Positions 56,792-64,000 of a stretch of 64,000 nt of DNA are shown piece after piece. Under the pieces are notes generated by a model. That model saw only the letters and a list, made by a program, of their open reading frames with translations, was not told the DNA's origin and made no database searches. The DNA lies in contig NZ_SJDL01000007.1 of assembly GCF_004327985.1 (NCBI RefSeq), positions 119,313-183,312 of the forward strand, in the 5' to 3' direction. Source of the stretch: Marinobacter halodurans (GTDB lineage Bacteria; Pseudomonadota; Gammaproteobacteria; Pseudomonadales; Oleiphilaceae). Positions within the stretch are counted from its first letter, which is position 1. Every line of letters starts with the position of its first letter. A program made the translations under genes and the position numbers.

Positions 56792-57518
56792 GCTGGGGGC
56801 GGCCCTGGGAGCACGGCTCGATGCGCGATTCTACCCGGAAGGTCTGACGCAACATGTGCGGATTGATCACCTGTCCGCACGGGCCACAGTCGACCAGCCG
56901 GCCGCTCTCGATGACCAGCGCCTGATCGGCGAAACGCAGGGCGTGGCCCAGGTCATGCAGTGCCGCGATGATGAGCATGTTCCGCTCCTGCGCCAGTTGA
57001 CGCAGGATGCCGAGGAAGCTGATCTGACGGTGCAGGTCGAGTGCTGAGGTGGGTTCGTCGAGCAGCAGGATGTCGGGGGACTGTACCAGCGCCTGGGCTG
57101 CGCTCACCAACTGGCGTTGTCCACCGCTCAGATTACCGATGTCACGGCCGGCCAGCGTGTCGATGCCAAGCTCCGCCAGCGCCTTATCGACCTCCTGGAG
57201 GTCCGCGTCCGCCACCTTGAGACGGCGCCCCTGCATGCGCGCCAACAGGACCGACTCATAGACCGTGAGCGCTGCCGTGGCGCCGGTCTCCTGGGGCATG
57301 TAGGCGACCGGTCGTTGGCTGCCTGCGCCTTCAATACGCGCCTCGCCGTCGCCCTCAAGCAGCCCCAGGATTCGCCGGAACAGCGTGGATTTACCGGCGG
57401 CATTGGGGCCCAGCAGGGCGACCACCTGGCCACCCTGGAGCGGCGGGGAGGAAATGTCCGAGAGAATCTGTCGGCGGCCGTAGCGTGCAGAGAGGCGGTC
57501 GAGCGTCAGCGTTACCAT
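56769..57518 (-). CDS. Iron-complex ABC transporter ATP-binding protein (FecE-like)
   Basis: A 249-residue ATPase with Walker A GPNAAGKST, signature LSGGQRQLVSAAQAL, Walker B ILLLDEPTSALD and H-loop LHDLGHAL. It powers the FecCD-type permease encoded just upstream, overlapping it by 7 bp; ATG 57518 is chosen because the 47 upstream codons lie inside the permease gene and are not conserved. Ends by overlapping the EamA gene. Confidence 0.92.
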   Translation of the reverse strand: MVTLTLDRLSARYGRRQILSDISSPPLQGGQVVALLGPNAAGKSTLFRRILGLLEGDGEARIEGAGSQRPVAYMPQETGATAALTVYESVLLARMQGRRLKVADADLQEVDKALAELGIDTLAGRDIGNLSGGQRQLVSAAQALVQSPDILLLDEPTSALDLHRQISFLGILRQLAQERNMLIIAALHDLGHALRFADQALVIESGRLVDCGPCGQVINPHMLRQTFRVESRIEPCSQGRPQLIVEAAI

Positions 57519-58612
57519 GCGTTCTTCTTGTGGCTCAGGATCAAGAACAGGAAAAATGGAATCCCCACCAGTGAGGTGATGATGCCGATCGGAATGATGG
57601 TGCCGGGCAGGATCATCTTCGACAGCACAGAGCCGACCGAGAGCATGAGTGCCCCGCACAGCGCCGAGCCGGGCAGGAAGAAACGCTGGTCTTCACCCAG
57701 CAGGAGACGCGCTATATGGGGGCCGACCAGGCCAACGAAGCCAATGGTGCCGACGAACGAGACGGCGATGGCGGCCAACAGCGAGACCATGACCAGCACC
57801 TCCAGTCGCAGTCTCCGTGGTTTGACCCCCAGGCTCTCGGCTTTCGCGTCGCCCAGGCGCATGGCGGTCAGTGCCCATCCATGCCGGGCCAGCAGCGGCA
57901 CCACCACGGCGAGCACGGCGAAGGCGATGCCGAGTTTGGGCCAGGTCGCCTTGGTCAGGCTGCCCATGGTCCAGAACACCACCGCGGAAACGGCTTGCTG
58001 GCTGGCGAAGAACTGTATCAGCGCCATCAGCGAGTTGAAGATAAAAACCATGGCGATGCCCAGCAACACGATGGTCTCGATCGTCACGCCGCGGCGCATG
58101 CTCAACAGGTGGATCGCAAAGGCCGTGAGCATCGCCATGAAGAAGGCGTTGGCGGGGATCGCGTAGTCGACCAACGTCGGGATCAGGGTTACTCCGAAGG
58201 CAAGCGCCAGGGCGGCGCCAAAGCTCGCCCCCGCTGAGATGCCCAGGGTAAAGGGGCTGGCCAACGGATTGGACAGGATCGTCTGCATCTGGGCGCCGGC
58301 GATTGAAAGGCTGGCGCCCACCACCAGCGCCATCAGCGCCACCGGCATGCGGATCTCCCACAGGATCACCCGCAACGAGTTGTCGACCGCGCCGGGCGTG
58401 AAGATGGCTGTGACGACCTGGTCCAGGCCGAATCGGGCGGGCCCGAGTGCCAGGTCGACGCAAAGGCTTGCGAACAGGGTCAGGCCGAGAGCTGCGAGGA
58501 TCACCTGGCGTCGGAGTACCAGCGCGCGATAGAGATTGCCCTCATCGCCGGCGGACGGCATAAAGGTTGAGGTACTTGACTCGTGCGCTTCGAGCCGGGT
58601 TTCAATCGTCAT
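57512..58612 (-). CDS. FecCD-family iron-complex ABC permease
   Basis: A 366-residue permease with about nine to ten helices; conserved stretches are LWEIRMPVALMALVVGASLS, GAQMQTILSNPLASPFTLG, GFVGLVGPHIARLLLGEDQR. It forms the membrane channel for siderophore, haem or cobalamin import. Overlaps the binding-protein gene by 11 bp and the ATPase gene by 7 bp, a tightly coupled operon. Confidence 0.93.
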   Translation of the reverse strand: MTIETRLEAHESSTSTFMPSAGDEGNLYRALVLRRQVILAALGLTLFASLCVDLALGPARFGLDQVVTAIFTPGAVDNSLRVILWEIRMPVALMALVVGASLSIAGAQMQTILSNPLASPFTLGISAGASFGAALALAFGVTLIPTLVDYAIPANAFFMAMLTAFAIHLLSMRRGVTIETIVLLGIAMVFIFNSLMALIQFFASQQAVSAVVFWTMGSLTKATWPKLGIAFAVLAVVVPLLARHGWALTAMRLGDAKAESLGVKPRRLRLEVLVMVSLLAAIAVSFVGTIGFVGLVGPHIARLLLGEDQRFFLPGSALCGALMLSVGSVLSKMILPGTIIPIGIITSLVGIPFFLFLILSHKKNAW

Positions 58613-59762
58613 GGAGAGAGACCCAATAGCCGGGCATGTAATCCACCGGCAGGAAGCGTTCGTGCAACTCCCTCAGGGTGGCTTCCGGATCGAGATCCTG
58701 GAACAGGTCCGGATGAAACCACTTGGCCAGGCGCTGTACGGCAACGAAGTAGTAAGGGCTGTTGTAGAACTGATGCCAGATGGCGTGGACTTCGCCGTTC
58801 TCGACGGCGGCAATGCCGGTCATGGCAGTGCGTCGGGTCAGGTTTTCGAGTTTCGTGCGGGCTTCGCCCATGTCAGCGCCAGGGCCGACGCCAACCCAGT
58901 TGCCGCCAGGCACATAGGCACCCCAGTTGCCGCCGGTGACGACCACCTGGTCGGGGTTGGCGGCGATGATCTGCTCTGGGTTAAGCGTGCCGAACGTTTG
59001 GGGAATGATGCCGTCTGCGATGTTGTCGCCGCCGGCGAGCTCGACATACTCACCGAAGTTACCGGGCCCGAAGCTCATGCAGCAGTCGTCGGAATAGCCG
59101 CCAGCGCGGTCAATGAAAACCCTGGGCCGCTCGGGTTTGGCAGCCGCGATCCTGTCGGTGACCCGGGCCAGCTGTGCTTCTGCGAAGTCAATGAAGGCCT
59201 CCGCACGTTTCTCGTCCCCCAGTAGGCGTCCGATTAATCGCATCGACGGGATGGTATGTTCCAGCGGCTTCTCGCGGAAATCGATGTACAGGATCGGAAT
59301 GCCCAGCTCGGCCAGCTTGGTGTCATAGGCGGCATCCTCGGTTGCTGCCTTGGCCTCCAGGTTCATCAGCACCACATCGGGTTTGAGGCTGGCGGCTTGC
59401 TCGACATCGAAGGTGCCATCCTTGAAGCCACCGAAAGTGGGAATGCGGGTCATCTCCGGGAACTTGGCGGCGTAGGCGGCGTAGTTGTCGGGATCGGCCT
59501 CGGAGAAATCATGGCGCCAGCCGACGACATGGGCAAATGGAGCCTCCGGCTCAAGTGCCCCCAGCAGGTAGATCTGGCGGCCTTCGCCGAGGATGATGCG
59601 CTCAACAGGCGCGTCTACCGTGACGTTGCGGCCGGCGATGTCAGTCACCGTGATCGGATCGGCCCAGGCATGGGGTGTGCTGGCCAGTGCGAGCATGGCG
59701 ATAGCGAGGTGCGCAAGCTTTGCGGCATATCCTGAGCGTGATGGGGGGCGTTGATTGGTCAA
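58602..59762 (-). CDS. Iron-complex ABC transporter substrate-binding protein
   Basis: A 386-residue periplasmic binding protein (TroA/FecB fold) with a signal peptide (LAHLAIAMLALASTPHAWA). Family features are ITVTDIAGRNVTVDAPVERII, LKPDVVLMNLE and TFGTLNPEQIIAANPDQVVV. An unusual Cys pair (DDCCMSFG) follows the central helix. The start is TTG 59762, giving a good signal peptide; the next Met lies inside its hydrophobic core. First gene of the operon. A Fur-box-like sequence is 35 bp upstream. Confidence 0.88.
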   Translation of the reverse strand: MTNQRPPSRSGYAAKLAHLAIAMLALASTPHAWADPITVTDIAGRNVTVDAPVERIILGEGRQIYLLGALEPEAPFAHVVGWRHDFSEADPDNYAAYAAKFPEMTRIPTFGGFKDGTFDVEQAASLKPDVVLMNLEAKAATEDAAYDTKLAELGIPILYIDFREKPLEHTIPSMRLIGRLLGDEKRAEAFIDFAEAQLARVTDRIAAAKPERPRVFIDRAGGYSDDCCMSFGPGNFGEYVELAGGDNIADGIIPQTFGTLNPEQIIAANPDQVVVTGGNWGAYVPGGNWVGVGPGADMGEARTKLENLTRRTAMTGIAAVENGEVHAIWHQFYNSPYYFVAVQRLAKWFHPDLFQDLDPEATLRELHERFLPVDYMPGYWVSLHDD

Positions 59763-59796
59763 GTCGGGTTCCAGTAACGATAATGGAATGGTTTTT

Positions 59797-59815
59797 ACGC
59801 ATGATTCTTATTTGC
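59797..59815 (-). promoter_or_regulatory. Possible Fur box upstream of the iron ABC operon
   Basis: On the minus strand, GCAAATAAGAATCATGCGT matches the 19-bp Fur consensus at about 11 positions, including the central AATCAT. A GATAATGG sequence lies close by. Fits iron-repressed control of the operon. Confidence 0.4.
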
Positions 59816-59976
59816 GAATGGAGGTGCATTATGTCTCAGCAGCCGATTGGCGTCCAGAGGCTATGTCAAACCCGGGTGGGGCACTAGGACATGGTGTAGC
59901 GAAAGGACAGCAGACGCTCGGTTATGCGCTCTGAACCTCAGACGGGACACTAGGGCTCATGTACTGCTGTGCCTTG

Positions 59977-60402
59977 TTACGAGTGATATGCCATGATGAG
60001 CTCTGGGTGGCCGGTGTGCTCGTCCATTTGCTCACCAGCAGAATTGAATCCGTGCTTTTCATAGAACCTGACGCTCGAAATGTTCTCTCTGTAAACCGTG
60101 GGCCGTAAGTTCTTCCGTCTGCTTTTGGCATTATCAAGCAGGGCAGTTCCAATTCCTTTACCCTGTAATTCCGGTGCCACGAAGATCGCCGCCAGATTCT
60201 CTCCATTTAGACTGTGGAATCCGATCACTGTCCTCTCAGACTCGAGTACGAATGTCTCCGATGCAGGGATATAGACATCTCGCATGTCGTTGATCGTTGA
60301 GTGCCAGAACTCAGGTTCGATGAAATGATGGGCTTCGATCGAGGCAGATAGCCAAATTTCCAGAATTTGATCAACATCGGCTTGCGTATATTCTCGAATC
60401 AT
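59977..60402 (-). CDS. GNAT-family N-acetyltransferase
   Basis: A 141-residue acetyltransferase with the acetyl-CoA motif VAPELQGKGIGTALL and a C-terminal YRENISSVRFYEKHGFNSAG. The N-terminus (MIREYTQADVDQILEIWLSAS) resembles the YjaB group. Substrate unknown. ATG 60402 is chosen to match the family start. Single gene in the accessory tail, with a short repeat 19 bp upstream. Confidence 0.88.
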   Translation of the reverse strand: MIREYTQADVDQILEIWLSASIEAHHFIEPEFWHSTINDMRDVYIPASETFVLESERTVIGFHSLNGENLAAIFVAPELQGKGIGTALLDNAKSRRKNLRPTVYRENISSVRFYEKHGFNSAGEQMDEHTGHPELIMAYHS

Positions 60403-60420
60403 CTCGCTATTGTTCCAACC

Positions 60421-60462
60421 ATCCAATCAGGCTGCCCACCGAAACCACAGTCCGACCGACAT
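60421..60462 (+). repeat. Short imperfect repeat, copy B (upstream of GNAT gene)
   Basis: Begins ATCCAATCAG and ends ACCGACAT like copy A at 55167-55213, with small gaps between. Lies 18 bp beyond the GNAT start codon. Confidence 0.5.
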
Positions 60463-60638
60463 TGCGCGGTTTGATTACTCGTGCCGAGAGTTGCGAATAG
60501 GGGCTGCACCCCAGAAGCAGCACTCTGGCATAATAGATAGAGCTTCTCCATTCACGGAAAGTGACCCGAGGAGGGTTGTGGTTCGTGTGTTGGAGTTGTT
60601 CAATGAGTTTGCCGATCGCCCTGAGAAAAGGAATTCCG

Positions 60639-60944
60639 ATGTGTGACGACGACCTGCATGCCAAGCCCGCAGATTGGTCTTTGAACCTGGAGGCCGGCAA
60701 GGCAGAACATGCCTCGGGACTGGTCGTCCAGTTCAAAGGACGCCCCAGGGATCGCGGTTTTGAAATTGTCCCATCGCCACCAGAAGGGATGGAAGCCCTC
60801 AGGCAATGTCGCCTGGTTCGCCACGCCGTTGAGATCTATCGTGAAGCTTGGGATCAGCGGCCGAAGCAAGCGGCCAATCATGAGGCAGGAAAGAACGCGC
60901 CAAAGGTCGTCCGAGTCAGGCGTCGGCGGATATTGACTGACTAG
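60639..60944 (+). CDS. Hypothetical protein (101 aa)
   Basis: A small polar protein (MCDDDLHAKPADWSLNLEAG start) with a basic C-terminus (KVVRVRRRRILTD). An AAAAGG site precedes ATG 60639. No known domain was recognised. The acidic N-terminus, PADW motif and basic tail look like a real small soluble protein, but the case rests on the frame and ribosome-binding site only. Confidence 0.5.
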   Translation: MCDDDLHAKPADWSLNLEAGKAEHASGLVVQFKGRPRDRGFEIVPSPPEGMEALRQCRLVRHAVEIYREAWDQRPKQAANHEAGKNAPKVVRVRRRRILTD

Positions 60945-61179
60945 GCGTCAGCTTCATTCCACGGTATTCCACAGTGGCGATAGAGGCGACGTTATCGGGA
61001 TGACAGCGCATCGATGAGCTTGGATGGGCTTGGCTGACAGTCGGCAGGATATAGGCCCCAGTCCCACTATCGCCGCCAGCGATTCCAGCGCACGGCGGTC
61101 CAGGCGTGGTGCGAACAAAGCGTCTGGGGTAACGAATCCGCCGGTTGGGACGCCGAACGGCGGCATTGGTTCATTGGCT

Positions 61180-63207
61180 TTATGACACGTTAAAACTGGC
61201 CACCTGATTCTGCAGATCGGTAGCCAATCGAGCCAGTTCATCGGCTGATGCCTTTGTCTGTAAAGATCCGGAAGCCGCCTGCTCGCCCAGTTGATTGATG
61301 CTATTAATGTTTCGGTTAATTTCCTCTGACACAGAGCTCTGTTCTTCTGTGGCACTGGCTATCTGCATATTTAGGCCACTGATAGTCGAAATGACTTCAG
61401 TAATGGCTCTCAGGGCTTCGGCTGCCTGACTTGCTTGCTGCGCACCTTCTTGGGCTTGCTGCCGACTGAGCTCCATCGCGTTGACGGCTGTTCGGACACC
61501 ATGTTGCAGTTTTGAAATCATTTCCTCTATTTCCTGGGTGGATTGCTGGGTGCGTGAGGCCAGTGTTCGAACCTCATCCGCCACAACAGCAAATCCACGG
61601 CCTTGCTCTCCAGCGCGAGCTGCTTCGATAGCAGCATTTAAGGCGAGCAAATTAGTCTGTTCGGCTACGCTCTTTATAACATCGATGACAGTGCCAATAT
61701 TCTCACTATCCTGCGCAAGGCTTTTGATGACGTCAGATACGCTTTCAACCCGTGATGCAAGCTCTGCGATGGCTTTTGACGTAGATTCCACGACGATTCT
61801 GCCGGCACTGGCCTCTTTTTCAGCGTTGCCAGCGGCATCCGAGGCTTCTGCCGTGTTGCTTGAAACCTCCCTTACCGTTGTTGTCATTTCCTCGATTGCC
61901 GTGGCAACTTGAGCCGTTTCCTGGCTTTGCCGGTCGATGTTGTTAGCGTTTGCCGAGGCAACGCTGGATAACTCCTCGGAAGCGGCAGCCAATTGAGAAC
62001 TTGCATTCATTATCTTTTGAATCAATGCGGAAAACTTTAACGTCATCATGTTAAATCGTTCCGCAATTTCTCTCATTTCATCTCGCGCCGCCAGGTCAAT
62101 CGAGGCAGTTAAGTCGCCTTCAGCAAGTCGTTCACTTGCAGCCCCAATGTCGTTGATGCTCTGGCGCACTGACAGGTAAAGTGAGACAAATAAATAAGCT
62201 GTCAGCGCTAGAACAGAAACAACCATGATAAATGTCAAAGTCAGCGTACGTTCGGCTTCTTGGCGACGGGTTACAAGTAGTTGGTTCAACTCCGGTGCAA
62301 GGCTGTCGTATAGCTTATAGGCGCTTGATATTGCTTCAGTAGCTGCAGAGAAGATCTTGTTGCTATCCACCGTAATATCTTTTGCAGCCAATAGGTCGTC
62401 TTCCAGAAGACGCTGTATCCCAACCACTGCGCTTTCTGTTTCTTCTGTTTGTGCGCGCATTCTTGCATTCAAATCGGGATCGGCTTCAAAAGCTGAACCC
62501 AGGCCTCGGGATAGATCCTTGAAGGCTTCCTTCATGTTGCGAGCGAGTATGGATAACTGTGTATACTCTTCAGGGGTGAACTTCCCGGCAGCCGCGACAG
62601 CGGATCCAAGCGCGCGGGCCTGTCCCATGTTTTCCGTCAGCTTGGGGAGATCTGAAACCAGTGCGGCAGTCATATAGTGGCTGTCCCTTCTGGAATCCAG
62701 GCTGATTCCCGACATATCAGCAACGTTGCGCATTAGCTCTAAATAGCCATCGATCAGCTGTGTATGGGATTTAACAGCAACAGCAAACGACTGATTTAAG
62801 GAGTCGGACTTAATCGTTTCCCATTGACGCTGTAGTTGGCGCAGCTTGTCACCGACTCCAAGTGCTTTTCCCAGCTGTTCGTTTATTGAAGCCAAATCAG
62901 ATAATGCGCTATCAACCTCCCTGCCTTCGGACTGAATTTGCTGTTTGAATTCACTAGCACCCTTTAAATAGGCCGCGGTCAAACCTCGATGCCGTTGAAG
63001 ATGCTCAAGTGGTTGGCGCACCATATTAATAAAAACAAGTCCGTCACGTTCTCGTTCAAGAATATTGGTTTCATCGTTCAGAGAGATAACCAAATGGATA
63101 CTGAGAAAGAGCATGGGGAGAAGAATAATAAAGAAAATCAGAGAAAACTTGATGGGGTAGCGCAACCGGTTCATTAAATGGATGCCTGCGGAAAATAATA
63201 TCCTCAT
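61180..63207 (-). CDS. Methyl-accepting chemotaxis protein with NIT-like sensor
   Basis: A 675-residue chemoreceptor: N-terminal membrane helix ([20 protein letters not shown]), a ~300-residue periplasmic helical domain beginning [17 protein letters not shown] like nitrate/nitrite-sensing (NIT) domains, a second helix ([18 protein letters not shown]), HAMP, and signalling tip [23 protein letters not shown] 63207 follows GAGG. It is AT-richer than the chromosome part of the window and sits beside transposase remnants, so it was probably acquired. Confidence 0.9.
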   Translation of the reverse strand: MRILFSAGIHLMNRLRYPIKFSLIFFIILLPMLFLSIHLVISLNDETNILERERDGLVFINMVRQPLEHLQRHRGLTAAYLKGASEFKQQIQSEGREVDSALSDLASINEQLGKALGVGDKLRQLQRQWETIKSDSLNQSFAVAVKSHTQLIDGYLELMRNVADMSGISLDSRRDSHYMTAALVSDLPKLTENMGQARALGSAVAAAGKFTPEEYTQLSILARNMKEAFKDLSRGLGSAFEADPDLNARMRAQTEETESAVVGIQRLLEDDLLAAKDITVDSNKIFSAATEAISSAYKLYDSLAPELNQLLVTRRQEAERTLTLTFIMVVSVLALTAYLFVSLYLSVRQSINDIGAASERLAEGDLTASIDLAARDEMREIAERFNMMTLKFSALIQKIMNASSQLAAASEELSSVASANANNIDRQSQETAQVATAIEEMTTTVREVSSNTAEASDAAGNAEKEASAGRIVVESTSKAIAELASRVESVSDVIKSLAQDSENIGTVIDVIKSVAEQTNLLALNAAIEAARAGEQGRGFAVVADEVRTLASRTQQSTQEIEEMISKLQHGVRTAVNAMELSRQQAQEGAQQASQAAEALRAITEVISTISGLNMQIASATEEQSSVSEEINRNINSINQLGEQAASGSLQTKASADELARLATDLQNQVASFNVS

Positions 63208-63376
63208 TAGCCTATCCTCATTAGGAGCACCGCAGCCGTGTTGCTGTGGGTGCGGCGCTAGCTAATCATTAGGAGTCAGCTCTTCCTTGATTTGACAACG
63301 TCTTGGATTAAGCATAGCTGACTCTGGCATTGAACGAGGCCAGATACTTTTATATGCACTCGAAGAGGGGAACCCC

Positions 63377-63690
63377 ATGCCCCGGGCAAGGGACGCCCAG
63401 GTCACCGTCGAAGCGACACCTTATTATCACTGCGTCAGCCGCTGTGTCCGCCGCGCCTTCCTCTGCGGCCAGGATCCGCTGACGGGTCAGGATTTCTCCC
63501 ACTGAAGGGCCTGGATTGAATCCCGGCTATTGAAGCTTGCAACTGGACGTTTGCGCGTATGCCGCCATGAGTAACCATGTCCATGTAGTCCTGCACATCA
63601 ACGATGCGGAAGCTGGGCAGTGGTCACTCAGGACGACGGTCGAGCGGTGGCAGCAGATGTTCAAGGGCACTCTCTTTAGCCAGCGCTACT
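63377..63690 (+). pseudogene. REP-associated (Y1/IS200-like) transposase remnant
   Basis: Starting at ATG 63377, [20 protein letters not shown] and [15 protein letters not shown] match the start of RAYT-type transposases. A TGA at codon 43 and a frame change near 63535 break it; the next frame resumes with DVCAYAAMSNHVHVVLHI (the HUH metal-site histidines) and FKGTLFSQRYLRG, after which similarity ends near 63690. Non-functional. Confidence 0.8.
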
Positions 63691-63865
63691 TGCGGGGATG
63701 CCTATTGTCAAAAAAAACGACTTTTGCCGATATAACGGTCCGGTGGTAACGATTTAAAGCTGCTTGGTCAAATTTTCAGGTCAGTTAGAGCCGTTTCGGC
63801 TGGTGCTGCCGTTCGAGTGGAGTAGTGGTGCTGGGTTTTGGGGTGGGTGTCCCATTAAGAAGTGA

Positions 63866-64000
63866 TTAAGTGGGTGCCTTCCAGAAGCCCAGCGCACCGT
63901 CGCCCACAGCCAGCTTCGGGTGCAGATCCAAATGTCGGCTTTTCAGGCCCTGGAGTAACTCCAGCCAACTGGCTTCGGACTCCCGGTGGCCGTCCTCGAC
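63866..64000 (-). mobile_element. IS256-family transposase fragment (runs off window edge)
   Basis: The minus strand reads DGHRESEASWLELLQGLKSR, then KLAVGDGALGFWKA and a premature PT-stop. VGDGALGFW contains the second catalytic Asp of IS256/Mutator transposases. The 3' part is cut off at about 63872; the 5' part lies beyond the window. Confidence 0.8.

Noticed and set aside
60475..60500. CCGAGAGTTGCGAATAG resembling the end of the reductase repeat
   Set aside because: Only about 20 of 28 bases match, with nothing upstream; likely chance.
60954..61179. Minus-strand frame (NEPMPPFGVPTGGFVTPDALF...) next to the last chemoreceptor
   Set aside because: No recognisable family and no start signal; may be a gene fragment but cannot be supported.
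63210..63265. Imperfect long hairpin upstream of the last chemoreceptor, considered as an integron attC site
   Set aside because: Lacks attC core motifs and no integrase or cassette array is visible.

Overview
The window reads as about 64 kb of chromosome from a free-living, probably marine or halotolerant gammaproteobacterium of the Marinobacter type. That placement is an inference from high GC, PutP, PhoX, an EF-P-like EfpL, several chemoreceptors and many Na+-coupled transporters; no rRNA or tRNA gene is present to anchor it. No rRNA, tRNA, CRISPR array or intact prophage was seen.

Bases 1-5760 hold a sensor kinase/sigma-54 activator pair, then a sodium:alanine symporter and a glutaminase. 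A near-consensus sigma-54 promoter and upstream repeats lie between the regulator and the symporter, so this is probably an amino-acid sensing and use module. Bases 5776-21630 are mostly transporters and catabolic genes: a truncated LysR remnant beside a 4-OT tautomerase, an MHS-type MFS carrier, PutP, a DUF72 protein, a LysR/EamA divergent pair, a dicarboxylate/amino-acid symporter, an SLC13 carrier, a Baeyer-Villiger-type monooxygenase with a metal-dependent hydrolase, an MscS channel and a ribokinase.

Bases 21827-31100 hold efpL and a phosphate block: pstSCAB behind two tandem Pho boxes, a PhnA/YjdM protein, a chemoreceptor and a Tat-exported PhoX phosphatase. Bases 31490-50650 hold an extra FtsH-type protease, idi, a DUF1656-HlyD-FUSC efflux operon, a lytic transglycosylase, AraC/LysE genes, a DUF1326-DUF2182 pair, nfsA, a chemoreceptor with a one-base frameshift, an Atm1-type ABC exporter, and a CehA-type metallohydrolase preceded by two identical palindromic operators.

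Bases 51196-53361 are a compact encapsulin operon: encapsulated ferritin with a C-terminal cargo peptide, shell protein and an FNR-type flavin reductase. Together they suggest an iron-storage nanocompartment with a dedicated reductase.

From about 53390 the window turns accessory. An AbiE toxin-antitoxin pair and an ISL3 fragment sit between two copies of the last ~160 bp of the reductase gene; the second copy differs almost only by synonymous changes. Then come an EamA exporter, a Fec-type iron ABC transporter with a possible Fur box, a GNAT enzyme, a small hypothetical gene, an AT-richer chemoreceptor, a broken REP-type (Y1) transposase and, at the right edge, a truncated IS256-type transposase.
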